Below, piece after piece: positions 8,603-16,050 of a DNA stretch of 24,546 nt; the stretch's first letter is position 1, and each line of letters starts with the position of its first letter. The DNA comes from an uncultured Eubacteriales bacterium. GTDB taxonomy: Bacteria > Bacillota > Clostridia > Christensenellales > Borkfalkiaceae. The translations under genes and the position numbers were made by a program. The stretch is from the NCBI GenBank assembly GCA_900540805.1, contig UQHL01000032.1, forward strand, positions 1-24,546, in the 5' to 3' direction. The notes under the pieces were generated by a model that was not told where the DNA came from, ran no database searches, and was given only the letters and a program-made list of their open reading frames with translations.

Positions 8603-8622
8603 GAGATAGTAAAGATTGACGA

Positions 8623-8651
8623 TTTCAAAAGAGGCGCACTTATATTATAAT
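8623..8651 (+). promoter_or_regulatory. Promoter C, for the transporter-hydrolase operon
   Basis: The -35 box is TTTCAA (8623-8628), the spacer is 17 bases and the -10 box is TATAAT (8646-8651). The weak -35 fits an activator-dependent promoter. A leader of about 45 bases carries GAGAGGTGG just before the ATG at 8703. Confidence 0.7.
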
Positions 8652-8702
8652 TTACTTAAGCAATGTATTCATGCACGCGGACAGCGCGCGAGAGGTGGAA
8701 AA

Positions 8703-10511
8703 ATGCACTTGAAAAAATGGACGAAGCTGATTGCGATGCTCGTTTTGATGATTGCGGTACTGCTTTGCGCGGGGGCCTGCGCAACGGCCGAAGTCAAGGT
8801 GGGGCGGGACGGCTCGGGGTCGGCTACCGTCGTCATATCCAAAGACGCTTACGCGACAAAGGAGGAGGCCGAAGCGAAAGTTCGGGAGATACTCGGCGGC
8901 ATAGACGCCAAACAGTCGGTGGAAAGCGGCAGGGTTAAGCTGAAGTCCTTTAAGGAAAAAGAGGAGGGCTACGTCGCCTCGATTTCCTTTAAGCGGCTGC
9001 AATACACTTCGGGAATCGGCAATTTCGGCTATACCCCGTCGGACGAGTTTTTGGCTACGCTCAACAAAACGACCCAAATAAAGGATTGGGCGAAGGGCAA
9101 GCTCGGCACCTATCAGGATTACAGGGACGACATCTACAAATTCGCCGCGTCCAACGCCGAGATAGCCTTTCGGCCCGTGTCTGTAAAAACGAAAACGGAG
9201 ATGACGGCCGAAGAATTTATTGCCCCCGACGGAATCCTTTCCGAGTCCTCCAAGGGCCGCGTGTTCACGTTTTTTGTGGCCGATCTCGAAGGACTGGAAA
9301 GCGTCACTTTTTCTTTCGAGGGAAAAATCAAGGTTTACGGCAGCAAAAACGCCGAACTGGTCGATTCTTCCACCCTTCGGGTAAAACCGATCGTCGTGAA
9401 ATCAAACGTCCTGTCTGCGAGCGGCGACGAGGCGGCGACGCGGGAAGTCAGCTGCTATGCGGGGTATGTGTATTTCACCCTCAGCCCGTCCCCGGTCGCA
9501 ATCGCCTGCGGCGTAATAGGCGGAACGCTTCTGGTCGGTTTCGTCGTTTACGGCATAGTTTCCGGCCGCTTCAAGCGCGTGTTTCGCGGCAAAACCGTGA
9601 AATCCGTTCTCACCAATTACGATCTCTATCTGATGATGATCCCCGCGATCGTCCTGCTGGTGCTCTTTGCGTACCTGCCCATGGCGGGCACCGTCATGGC
9701 GTTCAAAAATTTCAAGATCGACGACGGCATCTGGGGAAGCGAATGGGCTGGCATGGGCGGCTTCAGAAACTTCGTCGAATTGTTTACAAAGCCGACGGCG
9801 GGCTTCGGGATGCTGGTTCGGAACACCGTACTTCTTGCCCTGCTGAAATTTGTATTTGGATTTCTTTGTGCGATCCTGCTGGCGGTGCTGTTCAATTATC
9901 TGAAAAACGGCATATTCAAAAAGACCGTGCAGACAATTTCCTATTTTCCGTATTTCATTTCCTGGGTTACCGTTTCGGGTCTTTCGTATCTGTTTCTGGC
10001 AACGGACGGCGGGCTTTTGAATCAAATGCTTGCAAAAATAGGCGTGGGCGCGGTCAACTGGTACACCTCGCCGCAGTATTGGCGGGGGATACTGACGTTT
10101 ACCTCGCTATGGAAAACGGTGGGGTATTCGACAATCGTTTATCTGGCCGCCATTACGGCGATCGATCCTTGTCTGTACGAGGCGGCGACCATCGACGGCT
10201 GCGGGCGACGACGACAGCTCCTACATATTACCGTCCCCGGCATGCTGCCCGTGATCGGCATACAGGTGGTTTTCAGCCTGGGGAATCTGGTGAAGGACGA
10301 TTTCGATCAGATCTATACGATGACGCGCGGCAGCGACGCGCTGAGCAGCACGACGGAGGTCATCGGCACGATCGTTTATAAATCGATCGGCAATGCCTCT
10401 GCTTACAGCTCCGCCGCGGCCATGGGGATTTTGCAGGGCGTCGTGGCGCTGATTCTCGTCCTCGTCAGCAATCGCATTATCAAAAAATTGGGAATGGACG
10501 CAGCGTTCTGA
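8703..10511 (+). CDS. ABC sugar permease (LplB-type) with an extra N-terminal lipoprotein-like domain
   Basis: The start at 8703 is chosen because AGAGGTGG lies just upstream and the product then begins with a clean signal; an upstream TTG (8616) overlaps promoter C. The 602-residue protein has three parts. Residues 1-26 form a signal ending in CAGAC, a weak lipobox. Residues about 27-260 form an extracytoplasmic domain beginning EVKVGRDGSGSATVVIS, resembling LppM-like lipoprotein domains, followed by a membrane helix (about 264-287). From about 305 (NYDLYLMMIP) it is a standard inner-membrane permease with the EAA loop intact (E493, EAATIDG...ITVPG). Typical LplB-type permeases are about 300 residues, so the N-terminal 300 are an addition. 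It forms a heterodimer with the next gene product. Confidence 0.9.
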   Translation: MHLKKWTKLIAMLVLMIAVLLCAGACATAEVKVGRDGSGSATVVISKDAYATKEEAEAKVREILGGIDAKQSVESGRVKLKSFKEKEEGYVASISFKRLQYTSGIGNFGYTPSDEFLATLNKTTQIKDWAKGKLGTYQDYRDDIYKFAASNAEIAFRPVSVKTKTEMTAEEFIAPDGILSESSKGRVFTFFVADLEGLESVTFSFEGKIKVYGSKNAELVDSSTLRVKPIVVKSNVLSASGDEAATREVSCYAGYVYFTLSPSPVAIACGVIGGTLLVGFVVYGIVSGRFKRVFRGKTVKSVLTNYDLYLMMIPAIVLLVLFAYLPMAGTVMAFKNFKIDDGIWGSEWAGMGGFRNFVELFTKPTAGFGMLVRNTVLLALLKFVFGFLCAILLAVLFNYLKNGIFKKTVQTISYFPYFISWVTVSGLSYLFLATDGGLLNQMLAKIGVGAVNWYTSPQYWRGILTFTSLWKTVGYSTIVYLAAITAIDPCLYEAATIDGCGRRRQLLHITVPGMLPVIGIQVVFSLGNLVKDDFDQIYTMTRGSDALSSTTEVIGTIVYKSIGNASAYSSAAAMGILQGVVALILVLVSNRIIKKLGMDAAF

Positions 10512-10527
10512 AAGGAGGCGAAAAATA

Positions 10528-11406
10528 ATGGTCAAGTCAAAAAGCGAAAAGGTTTTCGACGCCGCCAATATCGTATTGATGATTGTGCTCACGGTGGTTT
10601 TCGTAGTGCCGATCCTGCTGATCGTAAGCGCCTCCTTCACTTCGGCGCGGGCGCTTACGAAATACGGCTACAGCCTGATTATCCGCGAATTTTCGTGGTC
10701 GTCGTATTCGTATATCTTTCTCGCGTCGGACATCTTCGTACGTTCGCTTTTCAATTCGGTATTTATGACCGTTCTCGCGACGTGCGGAATGGTGTTTACC
10801 ACCTCTCTGTACGCTTACAGCCTTACGAGAAAACAGCTGAAGTTCAAAAAGCTCTTTTCGATATTTGTCGTTATCCCCATGCTGTTTGCGGGCGGGACGA
10901 TTCCCTATTACCTCGTCGTAAACGATCTGCATCTCATGAATACGCAGTGGGCCATCATTATTCCCTTTTCGGTAAATGCGTGGAATATTCTCCTCGTGAG
11001 AAACTTTTTTTCGGGGATACCCGAATCGCTCACCGAAGCGGCCCAGCTCGAAGGGGCAAACAATATGCAGGTGCTCTTTTACGTGGTTATCCCCGGCGGG
11101 TTTCCGATCATAGCCACCATTATTCTGTATTCGGCCGTCGGCGTATGGAACGATTGGTTTCATGCCTCGCTCTTCCTCGACAGCTCTCATAAAAATTTAT
11201 GGCCCGTGCAGGCCGTGGTGAGACAGCTTCAGACGGATTTCGAATCCCTTGTGGGCTCGGTCGGCGGCGGTTCGTCGCTGGGATTGAACTCGGAGGGCAT
11301 CAAGAGCGCGGCGATCGTGCTTTCGACGCTGCCCATCGTGTTGGTGTATCCCTTTTTGCAGAAATTCTTTATCAACGGCTCCTTTGCGGGCGCCGTTAAG
11401 GAATAA
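10528..11406 (+). CDS. ABC sugar permease (LplC-type)
   Basis: A 292-residue inner-membrane permease, normal length, with an N-terminal helix (about 10-34) and a MetI-type transmembrane domain. The EAA loop that docks on the ATPase is intact (E170, EAAQLEGANNMQ...VIPGG). AAAGGAGG lies just upstream of the ATG, 16 bases after the first permease gene. The pair is of the type that imports oligosaccharides or modified sugars together with a lipid-anchored binding protein. No ATP-binding subunit is encoded in the window, so a shared MsmX-type ATPase elsewhere is implied. Confidence 0.93.
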   Translation: MVKSKSEKVFDAANIVLMIVLTVVFVVPILLIVSASFTSARALTKYGYSLIIREFSWSSYSYIFLASDIFVRSLFNSVFMTVLATCGMVFTTSLYAYSLTRKQLKFKKLFSIFVVIPMLFAGGTIPYYLVVNDLHLMNTQWAIIIPFSVNAWNILLVRNFFSGIPESLTEAAQLEGANNMQVLFYVVIPGGFPIIATIILYSAVGVWNDWFHASLFLDSSHKNLWPVQAVVRQLQTDFESLVGSVGGGSSLGLNSEGIKSAAIVLSTLPIVLVYPFLQKFFINGSFAGAVKE

Positions 11407-11428
11407 AATAAAAAATCAGGAGGATCAA

Positions 11429-13105
11429 ATGAAAAAATCAGTCGTTTTATCTCTGGCCGTTTGTATGACGCTCGTTTGCGCGGCGGCTTGCGGAGAAAGA
11501 ACCCCTTCTTCCAGCGGCAGTTCAACCACGTCGGAAAGCCGTGTGCCCTGGGAAACCGCCAAGGCAAATGCGAAAAAAATCACAATTTATCTCGACGAAA
11601 GCAACGTTTACGGCTCGTACATACAGGGCAGCGAAGAAGCCTATGTCAAAAACGCCATAGAGAAAAAGTTTTATGAGGATACGGGCAACGCCGTAAATAT
11701 CGAAATACTTTATTGTACGCACGAAACGTTCAGCAACAGCTTCAGCGGCGTTATGACCACGGGCCGCTGGGACGCGGCCGTCTCCTATCTGGGGCAGGCG
11801 GGGCTTGAGGAAACCGTCCTCAATCAGGACGTGGCGATGGATATTTCCGATCTTGTTTCCGCCTACGGCGACCATATTTCCGAGGCGGTGGATCAGGAGG
11901 CCTTTTACGCCGTTACGACGCTCACCGACGAGGTGATCGGGGTCCCTTCGGTGGTAAAAACGAAAACCCGCGGCCTGCTTGCCAGAAAGGACTATATGAC
12001 GAGGGTAGGCTATACCGAAAGCGCGGAGGAAGCGGCCGCTTCGGGCGGAAGTCTCAAGCTCTGCAAAACCATCGACGATTTCAACGACATGCTGGTTAAA
12101 ATGAAGGCGCAGATTCCCGAATGTACCACGCCCCTCATCGGCAACTCGTACGACCTCGAATTTACGGTGCTTGCCGGCGTCTGCGGCACGGCGGGCTATC
12201 AGTATAAATCGGTGATCTACAACGACGACGGCACGGTGAAGGAGGTCGTCCCCGGCTGGCTGTCCGAAGGGTACGGAAAAATGCTCGATTACGCCTATTA
12301 TTGGCAGAAAAACGGCCTTTGGGAATCGGATAACCGAGTTGTCAGCGACGAAGTACGTATTACCAACTTTTCCAACGGCAAAAGCGGCGTCTATTGCGCC
12401 GACCCCAACATCATGAACCTTATAAGCGTCGCAAGGCAGGTAAAAACCGTCGATAAGGACGTGGAATTTGCCATTCTTTCCCCGCTGGACGCGGTTGACG
12501 AATCGGGCAAGGCTATCGAAAATTCGGGCGCCTTTGTGGAAAATTCGAGGACGACCGACTGCCTCATCATCAACAAAAAATCGCAGAATGCCGAGCTGTT
12601 GATCAAGTATCTCGATTGGATGTATTCTTCCGTCGATAATTACGAGCTTTGCCGTTACGGGGTAAAGGGCGAGCATTGGATCGACGCGGGGGAGGGGTTC
12701 TATAAATATCCCGAAAATCTTGCGGACAGATACTTTATCAATCCTCCCTATTCGGGCGCGTTTGCATTGCTTCACAACGACGAATTCGCCTACAGGCTTT
12801 ACGCTTCCTATTCCGAGGAAGAGCTGGGCTGGATCGAGAAAGTGGAAAATTCCCGAGGCATGAAAAACGAAACGGACGGCATGCTTTTCTACAATATGCC
12901 CCAGACGATCAATTCCAATTTCAGATTGGCCGAAAATAACATATATCTCAACTGCGCGACAAAGGCGTGGACGGGCGTGGCCGATCCCGCGCTGACCTAC
13001 GGCGGCGAAAACGGCGAATATGCCGCTTACCGCAAGCAGGCGGGAGATTATATCGAGTGGCTTACCACGCAGTATAAGCTCTATCTGCAAAGCAGGGCTC
13101 TGTAA
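11429..13105 (+). CDS. Extracellular sugar-binding lipoprotein of the ABC transporter
   Basis: The ATG at 11429 is chosen because CAGGAGG lies eight bases upstream and a lipoprotein signal starts there; an upstream in-frame start inside the previous gene is unlikely. The 558-residue product has a signal with VCAAAC as lipobox, a Ser/Thr-rich linker, and a long periplasmic-binding-protein-like body starting KKITIYLDESN. The length (over 500 residues) fits the LplA-type subgroup paired with LplB/LplC permeases. Near 330 a GKSGVYCADPN stretch resembles the hinge region seen in these proteins. It should deliver the imported ligand to the two permeases encoded just upstream. The ligand is not predictable from sequence. 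Confidence 0.92.
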   Translation: MKKSVVLSLAVCMTLVCAAACGERTPSSSGSSTTSESRVPWETAKANAKKITIYLDESNVYGSYIQGSEEAYVKNAIEKKFYEDTGNAVNIEILYCTHETFSNSFSGVMTTGRWDAAVSYLGQAGLEETVLNQDVAMDISDLVSAYGDHISEAVDQEAFYAVTTLTDEVIGVPSVVKTKTRGLLARKDYMTRVGYTESAEEAAASGGSLKLCKTIDDFNDMLVKMKAQIPECTTPLIGNSYDLEFTVLAGVCGTAGYQYKSVIYNDDGTVKEVVPGWLSEGYGKMLDYAYYWQKNGLWESDNRVVSDEVRITNFSNGKSGVYCADPNIMNLISVARQVKTVDKDVEFAILSPLDAVDESGKAIENSGAFVENSRTTDCLIINKKSQNAELLIKYLDWMYSSVDNYELCRYGVKGEHWIDAGEGFYKYPENLADRYFINPPYSGAFALLHNDEFAYRLYASYSEEELGWIEKVENSRGMKNETDGMLFYNMPQTINSNFRLAENNIYLNCATKAWTGVADPALTYGGENGEYAAYRKQAGDYIEWLTTQYKLYLQSRAL

Positions 13106-13128
13106 AGCGAGACGGAAAGGAGGAATTT

Positions 13129-14475
13129 ATGAGAAAATCAAAACTTATCATGGGCGCCGCGCTGGCGGCCGCACTGCTGTTTTCGTCCGTTTCCGCGCTC
13201 CCCGCGGCGGCTGTCGCCGAGGAAACGGCGGACGCCCCCTACGAGGTGAAGATCGCCGAGGAAAACAATCTCGCGGCCAACAAATGGGATTGGCTGACCG
13301 ACAAGACGGGCTCCGCCGAGGTCGCTATCGACGAGGGCGGATTGAGAATGGAGAATTTCAACAAGGGCGGTTCGGGCTTCGCGGTATATCAGACCAATAA
13401 ATTCAGCGAATTCAAGTATTCGATGTACGCCAATCTCAATCTGACGATCCCTTCCGAATGCGGCGTGACCGACGTCGATTTCGACTATTCCAATCTCTAC
13501 ATATCCTTTATGATCAAGGCCGATTCCCCGTCGGCGAGTTATGCCTGTCCCTGGAACGGAAGCAAGGCCTATTTCAGCTTGTGCTTCGAAAATCTTCAGG
13601 GGCATCCCAAGACGATCCTGTACGTCAACGAGAGCTGGGCGGGAAAGGGCGAAGTAAGGTACAGCGTCGCCGAAACGGATAAAGCGAAGTGGAACGACGG
13701 CAAACATCACTGGTTTGAATTTGAGTTTGTAAACGACGAACGGGAAGAAGAGTACCGCGGGGAAAAACAATTATTTACCGGAAAAACGTTTAAGTTCTAT
13801 TTTGACGGCGAGCTTGCCATAGAATATTTTCAGCGCGAGGATAAGGTGTTTTCCAAAGCGCTCAACCAATATGTGGACGATCTGAAATTTACTGCGACAA
13901 GCGGCTATCTTGGCTATTGGACCACCAGCGATTTCCCGTTGGGATACAATACGAGCACCACAAATTGCTACGTGCAGATAGATAAGGTGCAGATCACCTC
14001 TCTCGACGGGGATACACCCGAGACGTATAAGAAATGCGCGGTGCCCGAATTTGAGATAGAGTCTTTAACCTATTCGCCCGCGGCGAGCTACGACACGGGG
14101 GAGGATATCGAAATCAAACTGGTCAACCTGTTTGAATACGAGGGGGAAGAACCGCTTACCTATACGGCGACGAGCGGCGGAAAAGCGCTGGGAAAGATAC
14201 AGAACGGCTTTTGGCTTTGGACGCCCGAAGAAGCGGGAACCTACTACGTCGATATAAAGGCCGAGGCGGGCGGAAAGAGCGCGATGAATTATCTGACGCT
14301 GAGAGTGGTGGAAGCGGCCGAGCCCGTTCCGCCGACAAGTTCTTCGGATTCCGCTTCCGAAGCGCAGTCCAATGCGGACGGCGGCTGTAATTCCTCGGTC
14401 GCGGCGTCGGCTGTATTTTCCCTGACGGCTATGCTTGCGGCCGCGGCGTTGGTGAGCAAAAAGAGAAAGGGATAA
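13129..14475 (+). CDS. Secreted, surface-anchored jelly-roll-like protein
   Basis: A 448-residue protein with a Sec signal (cut probably after AVA near residue 30), a beta-rich domain (about 38-290) reminiscent of LamG/concanavalin-like folds (repeated F.FYFDGE and W.DGKHHWFEFEF patterns), an Ig-like domain (about 305-395, ending YYVDIKAEAGG) and a Ser-rich linker. The tail is GGCNSS (C420), a hydrophobic helix and KKRKG, the same kind of tail as on the 3326 and 17677 products. The beta-rich domain looks distantly like those of the 1374-residue protein. AAAGGAGG precedes the start, 23 bases after the binding-protein gene. It is probably a glycan-binding surface protein; a hydrolase or lyase role, as in jelly-roll keto-sugar enzymes, is possible but no catalytic residues could be assigned. 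Confidence 0.85.
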   Translation: MRKSKLIMGAALAAALLFSSVSALPAAAVAEETADAPYEVKIAEENNLAANKWDWLTDKTGSAEVAIDEGGLRMENFNKGGSGFAVYQTNKFSEFKYSMYANLNLTIPSECGVTDVDFDYSNLYISFMIKADSPSASYACPWNGSKAYFSLCFENLQGHPKTILYVNESWAGKGEVRYSVAETDKAKWNDGKHHWFEFEFVNDEREEEYRGEKQLFTGKTFKFYFDGELAIEYFQREDKVFSKALNQYVDDLKFTATSGYLGYWTTSDFPLGYNTSTTNCYVQIDKVQITSLDGDTPETYKKCAVPEFEIESLTYSPAASYDTGEDIEIKLVNLFEYEGEEPLTYTATSGGKALGKIQNGFWLWTPEEAGTYYVDIKAEAGGKSAMNYLTLRVVEAAEPVPPTSSSDSASEAQSNADGGCNSSVAASAVFSLTAMLAAAALVSKKRKG

Positions 14476-14485
14476 GGTGAACGCG

Positions 14486-16030
14486 ATGAGAAAAGCGATG
14501 AAAAAAACATTTCTGACGGCCATGGCCGCAGTGCTGGCCTTGTCGGGCGCAGGCTGCGGCGAACAGGATAATTCCTCGGAATCGCAGTCGGACAGCACCC
14601 CGAAGGAGATAACCGTTCAGGCGGGCTATACGAGGTACGATCTGAAGGACAGCACGCGCAAAACCGAGGGCTTCGGAACGCAGTTCGATACCTTGATCGT
14701 CGAAAAGCAGAACGGCGGAAAGGCCGAGGATTGGCAGGTGCACGTCGATGCGCTGGAAACCATGAACCTTCAGAACGTGCGCATCCGTTTCTTCCCCGAA
14801 ATGTACGAACGGGGCAACGATAACGACGATCCCAACGTATTCGACTACGACAGCCCCGACGTCGATTTCAATTCGCTCGAGATGCAGCATCTTTATTCCC
14901 TGCTCGACGCATTTGAGAAAAACGGCGTAAAGGTGGATTTAAGCTGGTACGGCTGTCGGACGACCTTTGCCTCGGAGGACGGAAAAATCAACGGCAGCTG
15001 GCTGGGCGGAAACTACGGCGACGAGGGAGTAAATTCCTGGTCGGTGCTTCCGCGCCTGGGGAACCGTCCCTACGAGGAATTTGCCGAGTCGGTTGCGGCG
15101 TGCCTGAACTATCTCCTCAACGAAAAGAAATATACCTGCATTTACGAGTACAGCCTGTTCCCCGAACCCGACGGCATGATGAGCTCGATGGAACCCTATA
15201 AAGAGGTTTCCGAGCTGACGAAAAAGCAGCTCGAAAAATACGGCATTAAGGACAAAATTCTCTTTTCGGGGCCCGCGGATTACGGCAACAATTCCGAAAA
15301 GTTTGAGGAGAGATTTCTTTCGCAGATAGATGTCGAAAAGGCTACCTCCTCGGTCTATTGCTATAACGCAGACTCCTTCAACGAAGTAATGCTCGATTTT
15401 GCGCAGGGATATACCGCGGTTTGCGACAAATACGGAATCAGCTGGGGAATCGCCGAATCGGGGACAAATCACGGCCTTACGCCCGTCACCAATTCCGACA
15501 GCGACACTTACGACCGCGCACTGTTTATGGCCCGTTTCGCCATCAATATGGTGAACGGCGGCTGTACCAATATAAAATATTTCGTTTTCGGCGACTGCTG
15601 GTACGACGGCGCGCTCAACGAGCTGGGTCTGTTCAAATTCAAGCACGAGGGCTGGAAGGCGAAACCCGTCTGGTATTCCTGGTCGCTTATTTGCAGATTT
15701 ACGGATTTCGGCAGTGAAATTTATCCCGTGACGGACAGCTACGGCGACGATGCGGATACGGACGTGTGTATCACCGCCTTTAAGCTTCCCGACGGCTCCT
15801 GGACGTATCTCGCGGCCAATAACGGCACGTCGGCCAAAAAGGTGGCGATCGTCAACGACAGGACGGGGCGTCCCGAAAAAATGAAGCTTTACCGCATGAC
15901 CGAAGCTACGCTTCCCGTGGAAAGAACGCTTTCCATTCTTCCCGTTCATTCGGAAATAGACGCTTCGCAGGGCGCGGCGCATTTTACGATTCCCGCAAAG
16001 GGATTTGTAGTCCTTTCGGATAAAAAATAA
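14486..16030 (+). CDS. Lipoprotein resembling a clan GH-A glycoside hydrolase (copy 1)
   Basis: A 514-residue product with an N-terminal lipobox (SGAGC, near residue 23). The ATG at 14486 is chosen because AAGGTG lies six bases before it; GTG 14477 and ATG 14498 are alternatives. The body looks like a TIM barrel: GFGTQFD, RIRFFPEMYERGNDNDDP, DLSWYGC, SLFPEPDG and WGIAESGT. E227 (in FPEPD) fits the acid/base after strand 4 and E324 (in IAESG) the nucleophile after strand 7 of a retaining clan GH-A enzyme. A C-terminal beta domain ends VVLSDKK. It starts 10 bases after the preceding stop and is followed by a paralogue of equal length. I could not place it in a numbered family; substrate unknown. 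Confidence 0.82.
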   Translation: MRKAMKKTFLTAMAAVLALSGAGCGEQDNSSESQSDSTPKEITVQAGYTRYDLKDSTRKTEGFGTQFDTLIVEKQNGGKAEDWQVHVDALETMNLQNVRIRFFPEMYERGNDNDDPNVFDYDSPDVDFNSLEMQHLYSLLDAFEKNGVKVDLSWYGCRTTFASEDGKINGSWLGGNYGDEGVNSWSVLPRLGNRPYEEFAESVAACLNYLLNEKKYTCIYEYSLFPEPDGMMSSMEPYKEVSELTKKQLEKYGIKDKILFSGPADYGNNSEKFEERFLSQIDVEKATSSVYCYNADSFNEVMLDFAQGYTAVCDKYGISWGIAESGTNHGLTPVTNSDSDTYDRALFMARFAINMVNGGCTNIKYFVFGDCWYDGALNELGLFKFKHEGWKAKPVWYSWSLICRFTDFGSEIYPVTDSYGDDADTDVCITAFKLPDGSWTYLAANNGTSAKKVAIVNDRTGRPEKMKLYRMTEATLPVERTLSILPVHSEIDASQGAAHFTIPAKGFVVLSDKK

Positions 16031-16050
16031 TTTAAGGCTAAGGGGTTGTT

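Noticed and set aside
8616..8621. TTGACG as the -35 box of promoter C
   Set aside because: It is a better consensus match, but no -10 box lies at 16-18 bases; TTTCAA at 8623 gives a 17-base spacer to TATAAT and matches the geometry of promoters A and B.
8616..8702. An upstream TTG start for the first permease
   Set aside because: It overlaps the promoter C region before the predicted transcription start and lacks a ribosome site; the ATG at 8703 has one and begins a proper signal sequence.
9086..10381. A 431-codon alternative plus-strand frame within the first permease gene
   Set aside because: Arg/Gly-rich translation without membrane helices, while the overlapping frame carries the permease helices and EAA loop.
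11522..13090. A 522-codon minus-strand open frame across the binding-protein gene
   Set aside because: It mirrors the coding strand of a clear binding-protein gene, has no recognised domain and no promoter or ribosome site.
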